The notes under the pieces are model-generated. The model was not told the origin of the DNA. It made no database searches and was given only the letters and a program-made list of their open reading frames with translations. A stretch of 64,000 nt of DNA, taken from Alviniconcha marisindica (lineage: Eukaryota > Mollusca > Gastropoda > Provannidae). Location of the stretch: positions 33,501-97,500 of the forward strand of contig JABMCL010002397.1 in assembly GCA_018857735.1 (NCBI GenBank), given 5' to 3'. Below, piece after piece: positions 37,201 through 51,364 of the stretch (its first letter is position 1; every line of letters starts with the position of its first letter). A program made the position numbers and the translations under genes.

Positions 37201-38009
37201 AAAGACTACTTTCAACATTACTATTTTTACCCTGCTGTGAACTTGAATTAAGGCCAAGGTTGACAAAGCTCAGTAATTTGTTCAATCATTTAATGTTTAA
37301 CGTTATCACGTTTCTAGTGTCTAAGAAGTCCTGCTAAGGTCAAGGACAAAGGAACAGATGGATGCCCACACAGACTGTCAGTTGCAATGGCCCGTTAGGT
37401 ATGCGCCTGGTAGCGTTTACTGTTCTGATGGACAGTATATTCCTCCCCCGTTTCCTGGGGTTCAAGTCCCCTCCAGTGCCTCTGTGGCCACAGCTGAACA
37501 ATTCTGAACCTCAATCCATTAGTGGATCATGGATGGACTAATTAGTAACATTGCTGATGTTGGATATTTGGGGAAAGGTATGCATGTCTGGTATGGATAC
37601 AGTTGGGCATTAAGCAGGTCTGAACCACAATCCATTGATAGATCATGCATGTACATATATTACTAGTGTTGGATATTTGGGGAAAGGTACGCATGTCTAG
37701 AACTGTTTTACAACATGCAGCAGAACCTAATGCAATCAGTTTCAGCTAGTTCTTGTTTTCCTATTTCTACCTCCTGTTTCACACCTCTGTTTTGGTGCAG
37801 CTTGGTTATATGTTGAAAGCAATTTCCTGTTCATACTTGTTTTACTCTACATCTGTTTTGATTTTTGTTCAAAGCTTTTTGTCAGGCATTGAAAGGAAAA
37901 AAATATTTGTTGAATTCATACATGCCTGTTATTAGTGTTAAACTGTTTGATGTCATTGCAGACAAGCTTTGTTTGGTTTTAAAAAAAAAAAAAAGGGAAG
38001 AAAACTCAT

Positions 38010-38620
38010 AGTCCTGTCCACATGCTTGAAGATTAATGGTCCTGTCCACATGTTTGGTGAAGACCAGTAGTCCTGTCCACTTGTTTGGTGAAGACTAATA
38101 GTCCTGTCCACATATGTTTGGTGTGTGTTTGGTGAAGACTAATAGTCCTGTCCACATGTGTTTGATAAAGACTAATGGTCCTGTCCACATGTGTTTGGTG
38201 AAGACCAATAGTCCTGTCCACATGTTTGGTGGACTATTAGTCCTGTTCACATGTGCTCAATGAAGATGGATAGTCCTGTCCACATGTGTTTGATAAAGAC
38301 TAATAGTCCTGTCCACATGTGTTTGATAAAGACTAATAGTCCTGTCCACATGTGTTTGATAAAGACTAATAGTCCTGTTCACATGTGTTTGATAAAGACT
38401 AATAGTCCTGTCCACATGTGTTTGATAAAGACTAATAGTCCTGTCCACATGTTTGGTGAACACTGATAGTCCTGTCCACGTGTGATTGGTGAAGACTAAT
38501 AGTCCTGTCCACATGTGTTCGGTGAACACTAACAGTCCTGTCCATTTGTGTTTGGTGAAGACAGTCTTGTGTTTGGTGAAGACAGTCCTGTCCACATGTA
38601 CAAAATGAGGGTCCACGGCC
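38010..38620. repeat. 33-bp minisatellite
   Basis: Unit tagtcctgtccacatgtgtt + tgataaagactaa, about 17 copies, downstream of ETFDH. No gene here. Confidence 0.94.
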
Positions 38621-39270
38621 TGAGGTACACCTCTCTTTATCCATGGACAAGTTCAGAAGAGAAGTAACACATATTTCTGGATCTCCTTAGATCACTGAGG
38701 GGAACTATGTCCAGCAGCTGTTTGTCTTCAGCATTTGGGGTTTGCAATGTCCCCCAAACTTTAAAACAGACAGAAGCTTCAAGGAACACTTTTTTTAACA
38801 GGACAGTACAAAGTTGAAAATATTTCAAGAAGCCCCTTTTTCAAGGGACAAACCTACCAGTATATATGGCAAACGAATGATGAGAAGAATGAAAACTTCG
38901 AAGTTAACCTGCAGTTGGTCGGGGGGAAAAATGGTATGGGTATTAGTACTGTTTCTAGTCCATCATTCAGAGCCATCACCATTAAAGATGGAGTTTAAAT
39001 CCTACTTCTGGTCTTACTCATCTCATTTTGCTGTAGTAACGTCCTTTGGCTGGTTGCTTTACAGCACATAAATTACTGAAAATTAGTGTTTGCTTTTCTG
39101 TGCCTCTCTGGTCACATTCGTTGCTGTTGTCATTGTTGATCTTTTTAAATCGCAATGGAACGAGTGTCATAGTGCAAGAATGGTTTCATGAATGAGATGC
39201 AGGTTTTTTGATTATATATAAACATAATAATCAAATATTTATCATGAGATTCTAGTTTTCTTGTATTCTA

Positions 39271-39321
<51 letters not shown>

Positions 39322-39589
39322 AGACAACCACTTATGAAAATGCACTTTTCTTCTCAACCAAACGTGGCAAAATGCACACCATATCCAGACACAAAGTGTT
39401 GGTCTTCTCTACACTTAAATTACGGTTCTAAACAAATGACCCAATACTCAAAAGCTAATTGAATAATTAAGAAATTCACACATAACATAAGAACAAAGTA
39501 TCCGTCTACAGGCAGTGTCATCTCCAAGAAACATGCGTAAAATGTGTACACTGATTACATTTGTGATTTGGTACACCTGAGTGAAATCA

Positions 39590-40360
39590 AGGTTAAGCGT
39601 CACAGGTATGTAAATTCATCTAATCTTAAAATTATTACATTTTTTTGCTATAGTGTCAGTCGCAAATGTTAATCTGTATGTGCACTTACTGATGTTAACA
39701 ATGGCAATGAGGAAAATCAGTGTCACAGGTAAATTCATCTAATCTTAAAATTATTAGTTTTTTGCTATAGTGTCAGTCACAAATTTTAATCTGTTTGTAT
39801 GTGCACCTGCTGATGTTAACAATGGCAATGAGGGAACATCACATGCAACGAAGCAGTAACACAAAACCACTTGACAACTTTTCATTGTCCTGATCTAAAT
39901 CTGTCACACAGCAGCACATTCAGTTTCTGTCATAATCCTAGCAATGATATAAATACAAAAACCACTTGACAACTTTTCATTTTCCTGATCTAAATCTGTC
40001 TCACACAGCAACACATTCAGTTTCTGTCATAATCCTAGCACTGAAATAAATAGGTCACAATTATGTCCTCTTCCCTTTGAATCGTGAGTATCCTGCTTCA
40101 TATGGTCAGTCGTTTTGTCCTCTACTGGAGGGGCACTTAGACTTGATGAATTAAAAATACACCAGTGCACTGACACGAGGTTCTCTTCCCTTTGAATCGG
40201 GAGTATCCTGCTTCATATGGCCGATAGTTTTGTCCTTTACTGGAGGCTTAGACTTGATCAATAAAAAATACAGTGCACTGACATAAGCAAAACAGGTTCT
40301 CTTCCCTTTGAACCACAAGTACTGCTTCATATGGCCAACAGTTCTGCCACTGGGTGGAGG
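39590..40360. repeat. nested tandem duplications of 75-120 bp
   Basis: Three consecutive duplicated segments: 39600 vs 39725 (cacaggtaaattcatctaat), 39850 vs 39955 (aaccacttgacaacttttca), and three copies of gttctcttccctttgaatcg from 40060 to 40350. Confidence 0.85.
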
Positions 40361-43300
40361 GGTACTAGAGATTTACGGATTTAAAATAAAAACTATCTTG
40401 CAAAAAGACAACTTGTTTGTTTGAAAAGTGGGGGGGGGGGGGGGGGGGGGGGGGGCTTTATGACAGTTGATTCACATCCAAACCAAACAAAAAAATGTGA
40501 TTTTCCCCAGATCTTGAAAATGGGCCCAGGTCCCAACTGACAAAAACATGCAAAGCAGGGCAGAGACAATCACTGGTCGGCAATCTTACAAGGAGTGGTA
40601 TCTTGTGAAAGAACCAACTTTCAGTTTTACTTTCCTGATACTGAAATGGGATCCAGGTCACCGAAACCTATGGAAGTGTTTAGCATAATGGAGATTATTA
40701 TCACATGATGTCTGAAAGGTCACACTACAATATAGCCTATGAGAAAAAGCCTACACAAAAGACCAAAAATACTTTATCCCTGAAAGGCAGTTGCTAAAAG
40801 CTTGTGCTTGCTCCAGTGTATGTACAGAATTATTGGGTGTTTAAAATTCACCAGATCAGAAACTTGCCTTGGACATACAACAGCTTCAAATTCCAACATC
40901 CCTGTGACCAGGTCAGTTTGAAATTGGGTCAAGGTCACTGAAACTGGTACATCACATGTAAAATTCTTCTGTCAAAGATCAAAGCACACAAAAGGTTCAA
41001 AAGAATGCTTACTTTAATTACACAACACAAAACCTGCGCAAATGTTCAAGGTATCCCCTTTTTCAAGCAAAAGGCACACAATACCAACAAACGACGATAA
41101 ATGAAAATCATCTACTGATATGGTCTTAGTGAGTGCTGCAATGTGTTGGAGAATGCTAGTAGCATGAGGCTGGCAGGTGGCCAAGTTTTCTGTTTTTAGT
41201 GTTTTGGATGTGATTGTGTAAATGGGCCGTAACAGTGAGATATGACTGTATAGCCGGGCCTTAAAACTGAAAACTATTCCTTTGATGCAGAGGCATGACA
41301 AAGTCGACTGATTTGTTTATTTTCAAAATAAAAACGTGTTTATCAAAGCCAGAGTTTATTTTGAAAAGCATCAGCCTCATCTTCAGCAAATTCCAGCGCC
41401 AGATCAGTCGAAAATGGTCATTTATCATTAATCCTTAGTGTACTACGTGTCTGTTGCCTGAAAAAGGGGCTTATCCTGAAAATTTGCACAGGTTTTGTGT
41501 GTCTGATTAGAACCAACGCTCTTTTTAACCTATTTGTGCGTTTTGACCTTATGTCAAAACGCTGGCAGTCAATTTTCCAAACCGTTTTCTCTTTTTACGT
41601 GTGTGTGTGTGTGTGTGTGTGTGTTTGTCTGTGTTCCTTATCATGTTAAAGTTGAGTGTCTCAAACACCGAGTGAAAGAGCATTAAACTCTTTCAATTTA
41701 CAAGAGTCCAAAAGCACATACAAATTTGTACGAAGAGATAGCAACTCTCCATCAGCTGTGATGGAATGGTTGAAAAAGAATTCCAAAGTAGCATCCACTC
41801 TAACCATGACAATGGATGATGAAACGCTGACAGCTCTTGCCAAACACTGGCAATGAAGTAAAAAGCTTGTTACTGATGTTAGCAATGTACAACAGAAAAT
41901 GACCAATAAAAAGCATTGTACTGGTTCTCATGCAGACACAGATGTTGTTCATAAAATTTTGTGAGCCACTGACGTCACTAAACTCATTCCAAGTAATCTT
42001 CAATGGAACTGGTCAGTCGTTCTTCCTTTTTCTTAAACTGGCCATTCTTTGTCAACATTTTACTGAACCCATCTTCCACTGAAAATGGTCTTTCCTAAGG
42101 AGCAGCCTTCCACAGGAAATGGCCTGTATCTGTACAGCAATCTACAGAACCAGTATGTTCCACTGCAAAAGCAAATGGTTACAAGTTTAGAAATGCAAAG
42201 AAAGGAAAGAAGAAAAAAAGGAGTCAAATTTCAAACTAAACTACTTTGCCAACGTCAAATAATATTGCACCTATACCTCAAGCACTAGCAGCATGAAAAC
42301 CCACATGTCACAGTTTTAAGCACCGTTGACCCCATTTCTTGTATTTTGCTATTCTACTGCCAGAGATATAAACCTCTGGTGCCCAACTACTCTGATCAGA
42401 TTGCATCCCCACAAACTGAACCACTATGGCAGCAACATTTATCATGAACAGAACTTCAGGTGGTAACACTTCTCAAAGTACAGTTGGCCCATCATGTATT
42501 GTATATTTTATTACCCAGATCACCATCATATTTTATTACCTAGATCACCAACACATCATGTATTATCATATATTTTATTACTTAGATCATCAGCCTACTC
42601 CCAGTTTAGCGACTACAGCGATTAAACCGATGTTGCAGCCTCTAAAGCCTTGCGGCAAATGAGGCATTTGGCGCCGCACCTGCTGGAGGGAAGCACTGTT
42701 GCCGAGATCGACACAGCTGCTTCCTCTTCTCACAACCACCGAGGCCGCAGCAGCAGGAAAATAGTTTCTGCTACCACCCCTCGTTTTAAACACACAGGTC
42801 ACAGGGCTTAGCACTCCTCAACTTCTCAAAGCGGTCTGGTTTCAGATCATAATTTAAAGGAACTTCCCAGACCCGTCATTACACAAATTTTGTCCACTGT
42901 ACTGAAGCTTGACCATGTTCTCTGAAGCGACTGCATCACCCTCAGTGGATTGCCGCTCACCTGCATTCAACAGGACAAGGTGGGTGGAAATCACTCCTGT
43001 GTAGGCCTACTGACAGATACAAGCAAGCTGGCTGTTGAAGATAGAGATCTTTAAAGGCGTCGTGAAGACCGAAAAAGAGAAGTTGGAATGCAAAGTATAC
43101 AAATTAATTAATACGACAAAGTGCATGTTGCACACAATACCATATAGCAGTATTATAAGTTATAGCCAAACTACACGCAACATGGTGACGAAAACAAAAA
43201 CAAAACTGATGGCCACAAAAGCACAGATGTGATGCATTTTATTCACAATTTACAGAAACAGCAGAAATACCTGGACGCATGACACACATTGACTATTTTA

Positions 43301-44079
43301 CCCTAAACATAGCCCACTAAATACTACATATCAGTCAAAAGGCATTTGCAATCCTACTTTATCTAAAGGAAACCACAGCCTTCTCCAATCATGTTTGGCC
43401 AACACACTGAAGATATCAAAATGAACTTTTGAAAGTACCTTTAAACCTAACTCAAAGCAGACTTTTGTTCCATGTTGCGATAGAAATGAGTGGCCCAGTG
43501 TGTCAATGTGCCACGCATGCAGCACTGCTGGTGTGATGGTTTCCATGTCCCCAACACACACCGCACCACACCCGGCCAATCAGGTTTAGTAATCCAAGGA
43601 CCAAAATGAAAACAACTAATGCAGATATATTTTCCAGATTACTTTTGACAGTGTACAACCCAAATATTTGCACAGACACAATATGCGTCATCTTCACACA
43701 CTCGCTTTGTCACAGATGCCTCATCATCTTACCGACTTTGAAAAAACAAAACAAAAACAAAAAAGGTTGTCATCTCCAACATGTTGATGCTGGAGAATCT
43801 TTTCTCACCAAACATGATTCTTGCAAGTGCTAGACAATATTCAATGCACACACAAAAAGGACAAAAAAGTCAACAGAAAATGAAACGACAAAGATCTAAA
43901 AAAAATCACTGTTGCACTTCACATAATGTGTTGAGTGTTTTCATGAAGGTTGTTTTTCCAAATGTGCAGCTCACCCTACTTTTATGTACTGTTTAGTTTT
44001 AGTCTGCCTCTGTTACATGGTCTGCGAGCTAGGCCCCCTGCTGGTCAGTATGTGAAGTTTACTGTCCTGCCAATTGCTT

Positions 44080-44200
44080 AGGGTCTCCCGGGGAGAATCA
44101 GACTGTCACTAAAACAGTGAAAACAGCGCAAGTTTACATGCATGTAACACCCTGACATAACCACACTGGTTAAATGGGTGTAAAACACCAACTTACTGAC
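44080..44200 (+). mobile_element. possible SINE tail
   Basis: gggtctcccggggagaatca then taaatgggtgtaaaacacca + acttactgac, resembling the tails of short molluscan interspersed repeats. No tRNA-like head found. Confidence 0.35.
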
Positions 44201-44919
44201 TTACATGCATGTCATTTTCCATGTCAACAGAAGAGCGATTCATTTTCTGTGATAACAAAACAGTAATTCACTCTCCGTGTGAGCAAAACAACATACACCA
44301 ACCTTCCCATAAAACAAAGTCGCAGAGACAAAGCACCAGTGACATTTGTTTAAGTTTTTTAATGCCTACCTTTATGAGATGTGTGCACAGCTACAAATAA
44401 ACATACATGGCAAGCTGTCTGATGGTCTTTGTTCAACTTTGGTGTCAACAGTATATGTGTATAATATATACATTAGGGGCATTTAGGTTCTCCTTTGTAA
44501 CACCGAGTACTGAGCAAGATCCTCCTGCCCTCCTCACCGATTAAAGGACCACCAAGAAAATAAAAACAATCACGGCATGTCATACATCAAACGGACTGTC
44601 AAATTGTTATGGTGTGTTCACGGGGTAAGTAACCCCTCCCACTTGCAAAGCACAGTTAAAGGAACCAGTCTTCTCAAAATGCACTTTGCCCAAGAAGGCC
44701 AAATGGTAAAAGAAATCAAAAGAAATATTTCAGATTCAGGATTTTGCTTTACAATGCTCCACTGATTAAAAAATAAAGCTCTTGCATCTGTGACGGTCAG
44801 CAGACGTGGACTGGCAAAAACAGAGTGGAGTGTCACAGCTGGCCTGACGACCACTTGCAGCCTCTTTGCTGGTCCTCTGGTGAGCACACCACTTCAATGC
44901 CTGATATCAATGAGGTGGT

Positions 44920-45430
44920 GTGTGCAGCGTGGCAAGCTAGACACCGCTGTTGTTGTGTGTAGCATAAGCTAGACACCATTGCTGTGTGTGCAGCATAACA
45001 AGCTAGACACCACTGTTGTTGCATGTAGCAGGACAAGCTAGACACCACTGTTGTTGCGTGTAGCATGACAAGCTAGACACCACTGTTGTTGCGTGTAGCA
45101 TGACAAGCTAGACACCACTGTTGTTGCTTGTAGCATGACAAGCTAGACACCACTGTTGTTGCGTGTAGCATGACAAGCTAGACACCACTGTTGTTGTGTG
45201 CAGCATGACAAGCTAGACACCACTGTTGTTGTGTGTAGCATGACAAGCTAGACACCACTGTTGTTGCATGTAGCATGACAAGCTAGACACCGTTGTTGTG
45301 GGCAGCATGACAAGCTAGACACCGCTGTTGTGTGCAGCAGGACAAGCTAGACACCGCTGTTGTGTGCAGCATGACAAGCTAGACACCACTGTTGTGTGCA
45401 GCATGACAAGCTAGACACCACTGTTGCTGT
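44920..45430. repeat. 35-bp minisatellite, about 14 copies
   Basis: Unit catgacaagctagacaccac + tgttgttgcgtgtag; 35-bp spacing seen at 45064 and 45099. Shorter units at the right end. Confidence 0.94.
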
Positions 45431-46014
45431 GTGCGGAGAAACAGCTCATCCTGACTTTCAAAAGTCAGATGAAAAAATGAATAACAAGATATAAAATCAA
45501 GGCAGCGTTTTAAAACAAAACAAATTTTATTCTGATCTCTTCTACCTGTCGGTCAAAGCAGATTTTGAGAGGGCTAGTTCCTTTACAACATAAAGTAAAT
45601 ATATTAAAAAGAAGAAGATTTTAGTGTAAATACTGACCAAGTTAACAAGTTCTGAACATGTGCTTGTCACAACTGAAAGAAAAAATAATCTTTACAAAAA
45701 TTCCTGGTCTTACAGCTGAGTTTACAGCCTTATAAAGTGATACAGCTGTTCAAATGTGTACCTGTACCTGTAACCAAGCTCATTAACTTATCCTAATCCA
45801 TACTGAAGTTTGGGGTTATTTTCAGACTATAAGAAGAAACAATACAAGTTTCATTGCTTGAATCTTAGTATCTTACCTTCGTGAAACTTTACCAGTTGTA
45901 CAACTTTACTAACACTGCAGAAAACAAACAGAAAGTTCAACTGAGGCCTGCCATGACTCATGACCTAATAACTGTAACACATGACACACTTCCAGGTTTA
46001 CTGCTGAAGTGAGT

Positions 46015-46455
46015 AATCGTTCTACAAGCAGTGCCAGAAAAACACTACCTCTCTACTGCTTGCTACACCTGATTATACCCCGAGTGTTCTTAGCTACTGA
46101 GTGCAGTACAGAAAGAGCCAGAAAAACACTACCTCTCTACTGCTTGCTACACTTGATTATACCACGAGTCTTCTTAGGTACTGAGTGCTGTACAGAAAGA
46201 ACCAGAAAAACACTACCTCTCTACTGCTTGCTACACCTGATTATACCCAGTCTTCTTAGGTACAGAGCGCTGTACAGAAAGAGCCAGAAAAACACTACCT
46301 CTCTACTGCTTGCTACACCTGATTATACCCCGAATGTTCTTAGCTACTGAGTGCAGTACAGAAAGAGCCAGAAAAACACTACCTCTCTACTGCTTGCTAC
46401 ACTTGATTATACCACGAGTCTTCTTAGGTACTGAGTGCTGTACAGAAAGAACCGC
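46015..46455. repeat. 84-bp tandem repeat, 5 copies with dimer structure
   Basis: Units begin gccagaaaaacactacctct at 46033, 46117, about 46200, 46283 and 46367. Units 1-2 and 4-5 form near-identical dimers differing in the same positions, which indicates duplication of a pair. Confidence 0.92.
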
Positions 46456-47630
46456 AAGTCCTCTGAAAACAAACTGTCCATTTGTACACCTTTTTAAGGT
46501 AAACAGACCTACAGCTGTGACTGAAAGCACAGTACATCCACATGTACAAGTGTGCATCACATGGAAACAGAATTATTATGGGGGTGTACTTTTTAGTACT
46601 GAACATCTACATACAGTAACAGTAAATTTTCTCAAAAACAATTTTCCGCACAATTTTCATCATGAAAACAATATTTTGAACACAAAAAGCAACGACTCGC
46701 AACTGACTCACATTCAATTCAAAAGCTGAACGCACAATTTTCATAACAAAATTTCCTTCCACTGTTCCAGCAACTTTGAGAAAGAGTCAAGGTCACCGCA
46801 ACAGGCATGAACAGATAAAGCCCAGGCAAGGTTACCAAAATCAAGCAGTTTCACAGATCTCACCTAAACAACAACAACAAAAACACTAGCATTAAGTCCT
46901 TGAAACTCGACTATCTCCTTCATATGCACAAACTGGTCAAGTTCACCAGAAGTTATCACGAAGCAACCTCCATGAAAGATGTGATTTTAATACAGTGAAT
47001 GACTGATACAATGACAGCAGTCCCCAAAGCTCACCTTCTGGTGTGCTATAGCCAGGCTGACTAAGCCATCATTACACAGCCTTACACTTTTCATGCACAT
47101 CAAAAAACAACAGAGCAAAAACATAATGCATGCACCAGTTGAAGACTACAGTATTCTAACAGTTCATCACACATACAATGCCGCTGTTCATTCAAGTTCA
47201 TTGTCTTGCACTTTAATTAAGTTTAAATCATCAAGCATTTCACTTTTCACGCGCGGAAGAACTCTGGATCGGTTGAATATATATATAATATAAAACAAAG
47301 GCTCTTGTGACCCAAGCCTTCAAAATATTCAGGCATCCTTCTATTCCAAGTCCATAAACAAAAAACTCACTGTTGTGTTCCACAACTGACATTCATAGTT
47401 ATAGTATACTCGTAGAGCTGCAATAATGAGCAACCCTCTCTGCCTTTAACCACTTCATCAGTTATACAAACACGATCATATCTAGCACACATACACATCT
47501 TCTTCACACACACGCACACACAAAGGCCAGTCACATCACAGAGTTCTGAATCTTTGCAAAAACATCAACATAATCAGCCAAAGAAAGCAAAATGGCATCA
47601 ATCTCTGTTCACAAGACATCAAAATAGATT

Positions 47631-47636
47631 TTATTT
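47631..47636 (-). terminator. candidate polyadenylation signal of the PGRMC-like gene
   Basis: AATAAA on the minus strand about 150 bp after the stop. A poly-G/C-rich tract at 47685-47725 lies between. Family 3' UTRs are often long, so a later site is possible. Confidence 0.4.
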
Positions 47637-47785
47637 ACACAACACTTTGTAGCAGGCAATGGAAAAGCCTGGCATGAAAGCAGGTGGGGGGGGGGGGGGG
47701 GTGTAGGGGGGGGGGGGGGGGGGCAGGGCAAAGGGGGAACAGGGGAGATGAGAGGGGGGAGAAAAGAGACTGCAACCACATGATC

Positions 47786-47943
47786 TTAGTCTGTCTTTTT
47801 CTCAGCAGGGGTGGCATTGGCGGCGGCGGTGGGGGCAGCAGCAGCAGGCTGTTTTTTCTCATCGCCCCCCTCATCCTCTGTGTCTGTATAGTCTGCAGGC
47901 TGTTCCCCCGGCTTCAGCAGCTTACCCACATACAGGTACTTCT
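47786..47943 (-). CDS. PGRMC-like exon 3
   Basis: [55 protein letters not shown] at 47786-47788. Confidence 0.95.
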
Positions 47944-50900
47944 CTGAAAGGATAACAATATGCCGGAATCACTTCAACACCAACACAACTCACTCTCTCC
48001 TTCAGTCCTGCAAGTATGAAGCATCACATCAACCCATTACTCACTCCCTGCATGTGCGACTCACTACATCAGCCCCAGTTACTCACTCCCTGCAAGTGTG
48101 ACTCACTACATCAGCCCCAGTTACTCACTCCCTGCGACTCACTACATCAGCCCCCAGTTACTCACTCCCTGCGACTCACTACATCAGCCCCCAGTTACTC
48201 ACTCCCTGCGACTCACTACATCAGCCCCAGTCATTCACGCCCTGCAAGTGCGACTCACTACATCAGCCCCAGTCATTCACGCCCTGCAAGTGCGACTCAC
48301 TACATCAGCCCCAGTTACTCACTCCCTGCAAGTGCAACTCACCACATCAACCCCAGTTACTCCCTGCGACTCACTACATCAGCCCCAGTCATTCACTCCC
48401 TGCAAGTGTGACTCACTATATCAGCCCCCAGTTACTCCCTGCAAGTGCGACTCACTACATCAGCCCCAGTTACTCACTCCCTGCAAGTGTGACTCACTAC
48501 AGTCATTCACTCCCTGCAAGTGCGACTCACTACGTCGGCCCCAGTCATTCACTCCCTGCAAGTGCGACTCACTACGTCGGCCCCAGTCATTCACTCCCTG
48601 CAAGTGCGACTCACTACGTCGGCCCCAGTCATTCACTCCCTGCAAGTGCGACTCACTACGTCGGCCCCAGTCATTCACTCCCTGCAAGTGCGACTCACTA
48701 CGTCGGCCCCAGTCATTCACTCCCTGCAAGTGCGACTCACTACGTCGGCCCCAGTCATTCACTCCCTGCAAGTGCGACTCACTACGTCGGCCCCAGTCAT
48801 TCACTCCCTGCAAGTGCGACTCACTACGTCGGCCCCAGTCATTCACTCCCTGCAAGTGCGACTCACTACGTCGGCCCCAGTCATTCACTCCCTGCAAGTG
48901 CGACTCACTACGTCGGCCCCAGTCATTCACTCCCTGCAAGTGCGACTCACTACGTCGGCCCCAGTCATTCACTCCCTGCAAGTGCGACTCACTACGTCGG
49001 CCCCAGTCATTCACTCCCTGCAAGTGCGACTCACTACGTCGGCCCCAGTCATTCACTCCCTGCAAGTGCGACTCACTACGTCGGCCCCAGTCATTCACTC
49101 CCTGCAAGTGCGACTCACTACGTCGGCCCCAGTCATTCACTCCCTGCAAGTGCGACTCACTACGTCGGCCCCAGTCATTCACTCCCTGCAAGTGCGACTC
49201 ACTACGTCGGCCCCAGTCATTCACTCCCTGCAAGTGCGACTCACTACATCAGCCCCCAGTTACTCACTCCCTGCAAGTGCGACTCACTACATCGGCCCCA
49301 GTCATTCACTCCCTGCAAGTGCGACTCACTACGTCGGCCCCAGTCATTCACTCCCTGCAAGTGCGACTCACTACATCAGCCCCCAGTCACTCACTCCCTG
49401 CAAGTGCGACTCACTACATCAGCCCCAGTCATTCACTCCCTGCAAGTGCGACTCACTACATCAGCCCCCAGTCATTCACTCCCTGCAAGTGCGACTCACT
49501 ACATCAGCCCCAGTCATTCACTCCCTGCAAGTGCGACTCACTACATCAGCCCCAGTCATTCACTCATCACAGGACTGTTTTCAAGCTGATACTGATCCAG
49601 CTGTGATCTTGTGAAGCAGAGGGCAATCCTGTGTCGGTGTGCATCACTAATTCCCTCAGTGTTACTGCTACTGCATTCACTCACTACACAGCTTTAGAAC
49701 AAAGATGATGATTGCTTTTATTGTACAGATTATTCTACGACGGATTATAACAAACAGTGGTCACACATTCAAAAGAGCAATCCAAAAAAAAGACATGCAC
49801 AATGACACGGACCACTCATAATATATGCAGAAAGTAACATAATAATTATGTACACACACAAACAAACACTGATACAGTAAATATTCTCATAACTCATATC
49901 AAACGGGGTTTACAAATTCCACATAAAACAGAAATAAATAGCCTATAAAGTAAAAATGGATGCAACTTGCAAACATGATAAAGACCTTTCTTTTTTTGCT
50001 TTTTATTCAAAGAGCACATGTGATAGATTACCTACCTACCTATTCAACAACAGCCAAAGCATGATGCTATCCAGCACTCCACACAGAACTGATCTTCAAA
50101 GTCAGTCAGGAAATCACTGGCTTGTCAATTTCACAAAAGTCATCAAATAATTCACAAACTTTCAAAATCAAAGACCTCAGGTGAATACTTTATTTTTCAC
50201 AGACCATCCTAGCCTTGAAATCAGCTGGTCATTTTTACAAAAATGTTCACAATTTGACCAAAGGAACCATGACACACACACAGAGGCATGCATTATTGCA
50301 TGTATGCACGCACACACATACACTCACTACATACCTGTGAATTGCATCTCCCACTCTCGAACACTCTCCATTTGCATGGAGTTGAGATCACTGAGATCAT
50401 CGTACTCATCCCGCAAAGAGTCTTCACTGAGAGAGAAAGTAGCCAAAGCTCTGGATGCATCTCGCCCCGAAAACAAGCCGTAAGGACCACCTGCAAATGG
50501 GACAAACACTTGAAAATGGTGACAAGGTAGAATCAATTACAAGAGGAGGCAACATTATTTTCTGTACTAGAAGTAGAAAACCCCATTAAATTCATAAGCT
50601 GAAGGTGGGATGGTTGCCATCAGTTGGTCACACTGAAAGCCACCATCTTCTGACCAAGCAGACTGTCATCAATGTTGTACTGTAGCAATGTAGGGCTGAG
50701 AGTTCAATCCTTTTTATAAATCCAAAAGGAGCCATCAACTTGCACCTCTAAGTCTAAATTCTAATAATATGATAGAGATTTTGGGGCTGGTGTCAGGGAT
50801 TTTCTCTAGGTAATCTGGTTTGCTCCCTTGTACACAAACATTCAGAATGTTGTTTTGTTTTTGTTTTTGTTTTTAAGTCATTCTACAATTTCCAAATACA

Positions 50901-51329
50901 AGAGATTATGCTGATATCATGAGATTTAATAAACAAACTCAAAGGATGATGTTGTTCACTGGGCACAAGAGATGGAAACACTCAGAACCTGCTTAAAAAC
51001 AAATGCAGGTAATTCAGCTGTAGGAGATAAACTTGTAATAAAAATCCTTCATGGTCACTGGGTATACTATTACTGAAAAAAATGAATACAAATTATAACT
51101 GACATTCCATTAATCACCACTGACTTGATGCTACAACCAGTAAAAAAAAATTGAGTAATACTAATAGACAGGAACCCATTACTACATTAGCAGCATAAAC
51201 CTACAGGGCTCCCCATTTTTCTTGACTCTAGAGGGTGCACTCACCCCTGTTTGGGCATTTTAAACGGTATTTCATCCCCTTCAAAAAATTCTAAAGGGTA
51301 TAGATTTTGAAAACCTATTTTTCACAAAA

Positions 51330-51364
<35 letters not shown>

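Larger units (their letters stand above)
37201..44920. other. intergenic, no gene recognised
   Basis: Apart from the 38010-38620 array it holds an AC run at 39272-39318, local duplications at 39590-40360, a 28-base poly-G at 40428-40455, a GT run at 41598-41623, and a possible SINE tail at 44080-44200 (ggttaaatgggtgtaaaaca). The scattered short ORFs match nothing recognisable. Confidence 0.6.

Noticed and set aside
48098..49606. ORF of about 500 codons over the 42-bp array
   Set aside because: Unit length divisible by three keeps all frames open; the sequence is periodic, lies in an intron and has counterparts in other frames and on the other strand.
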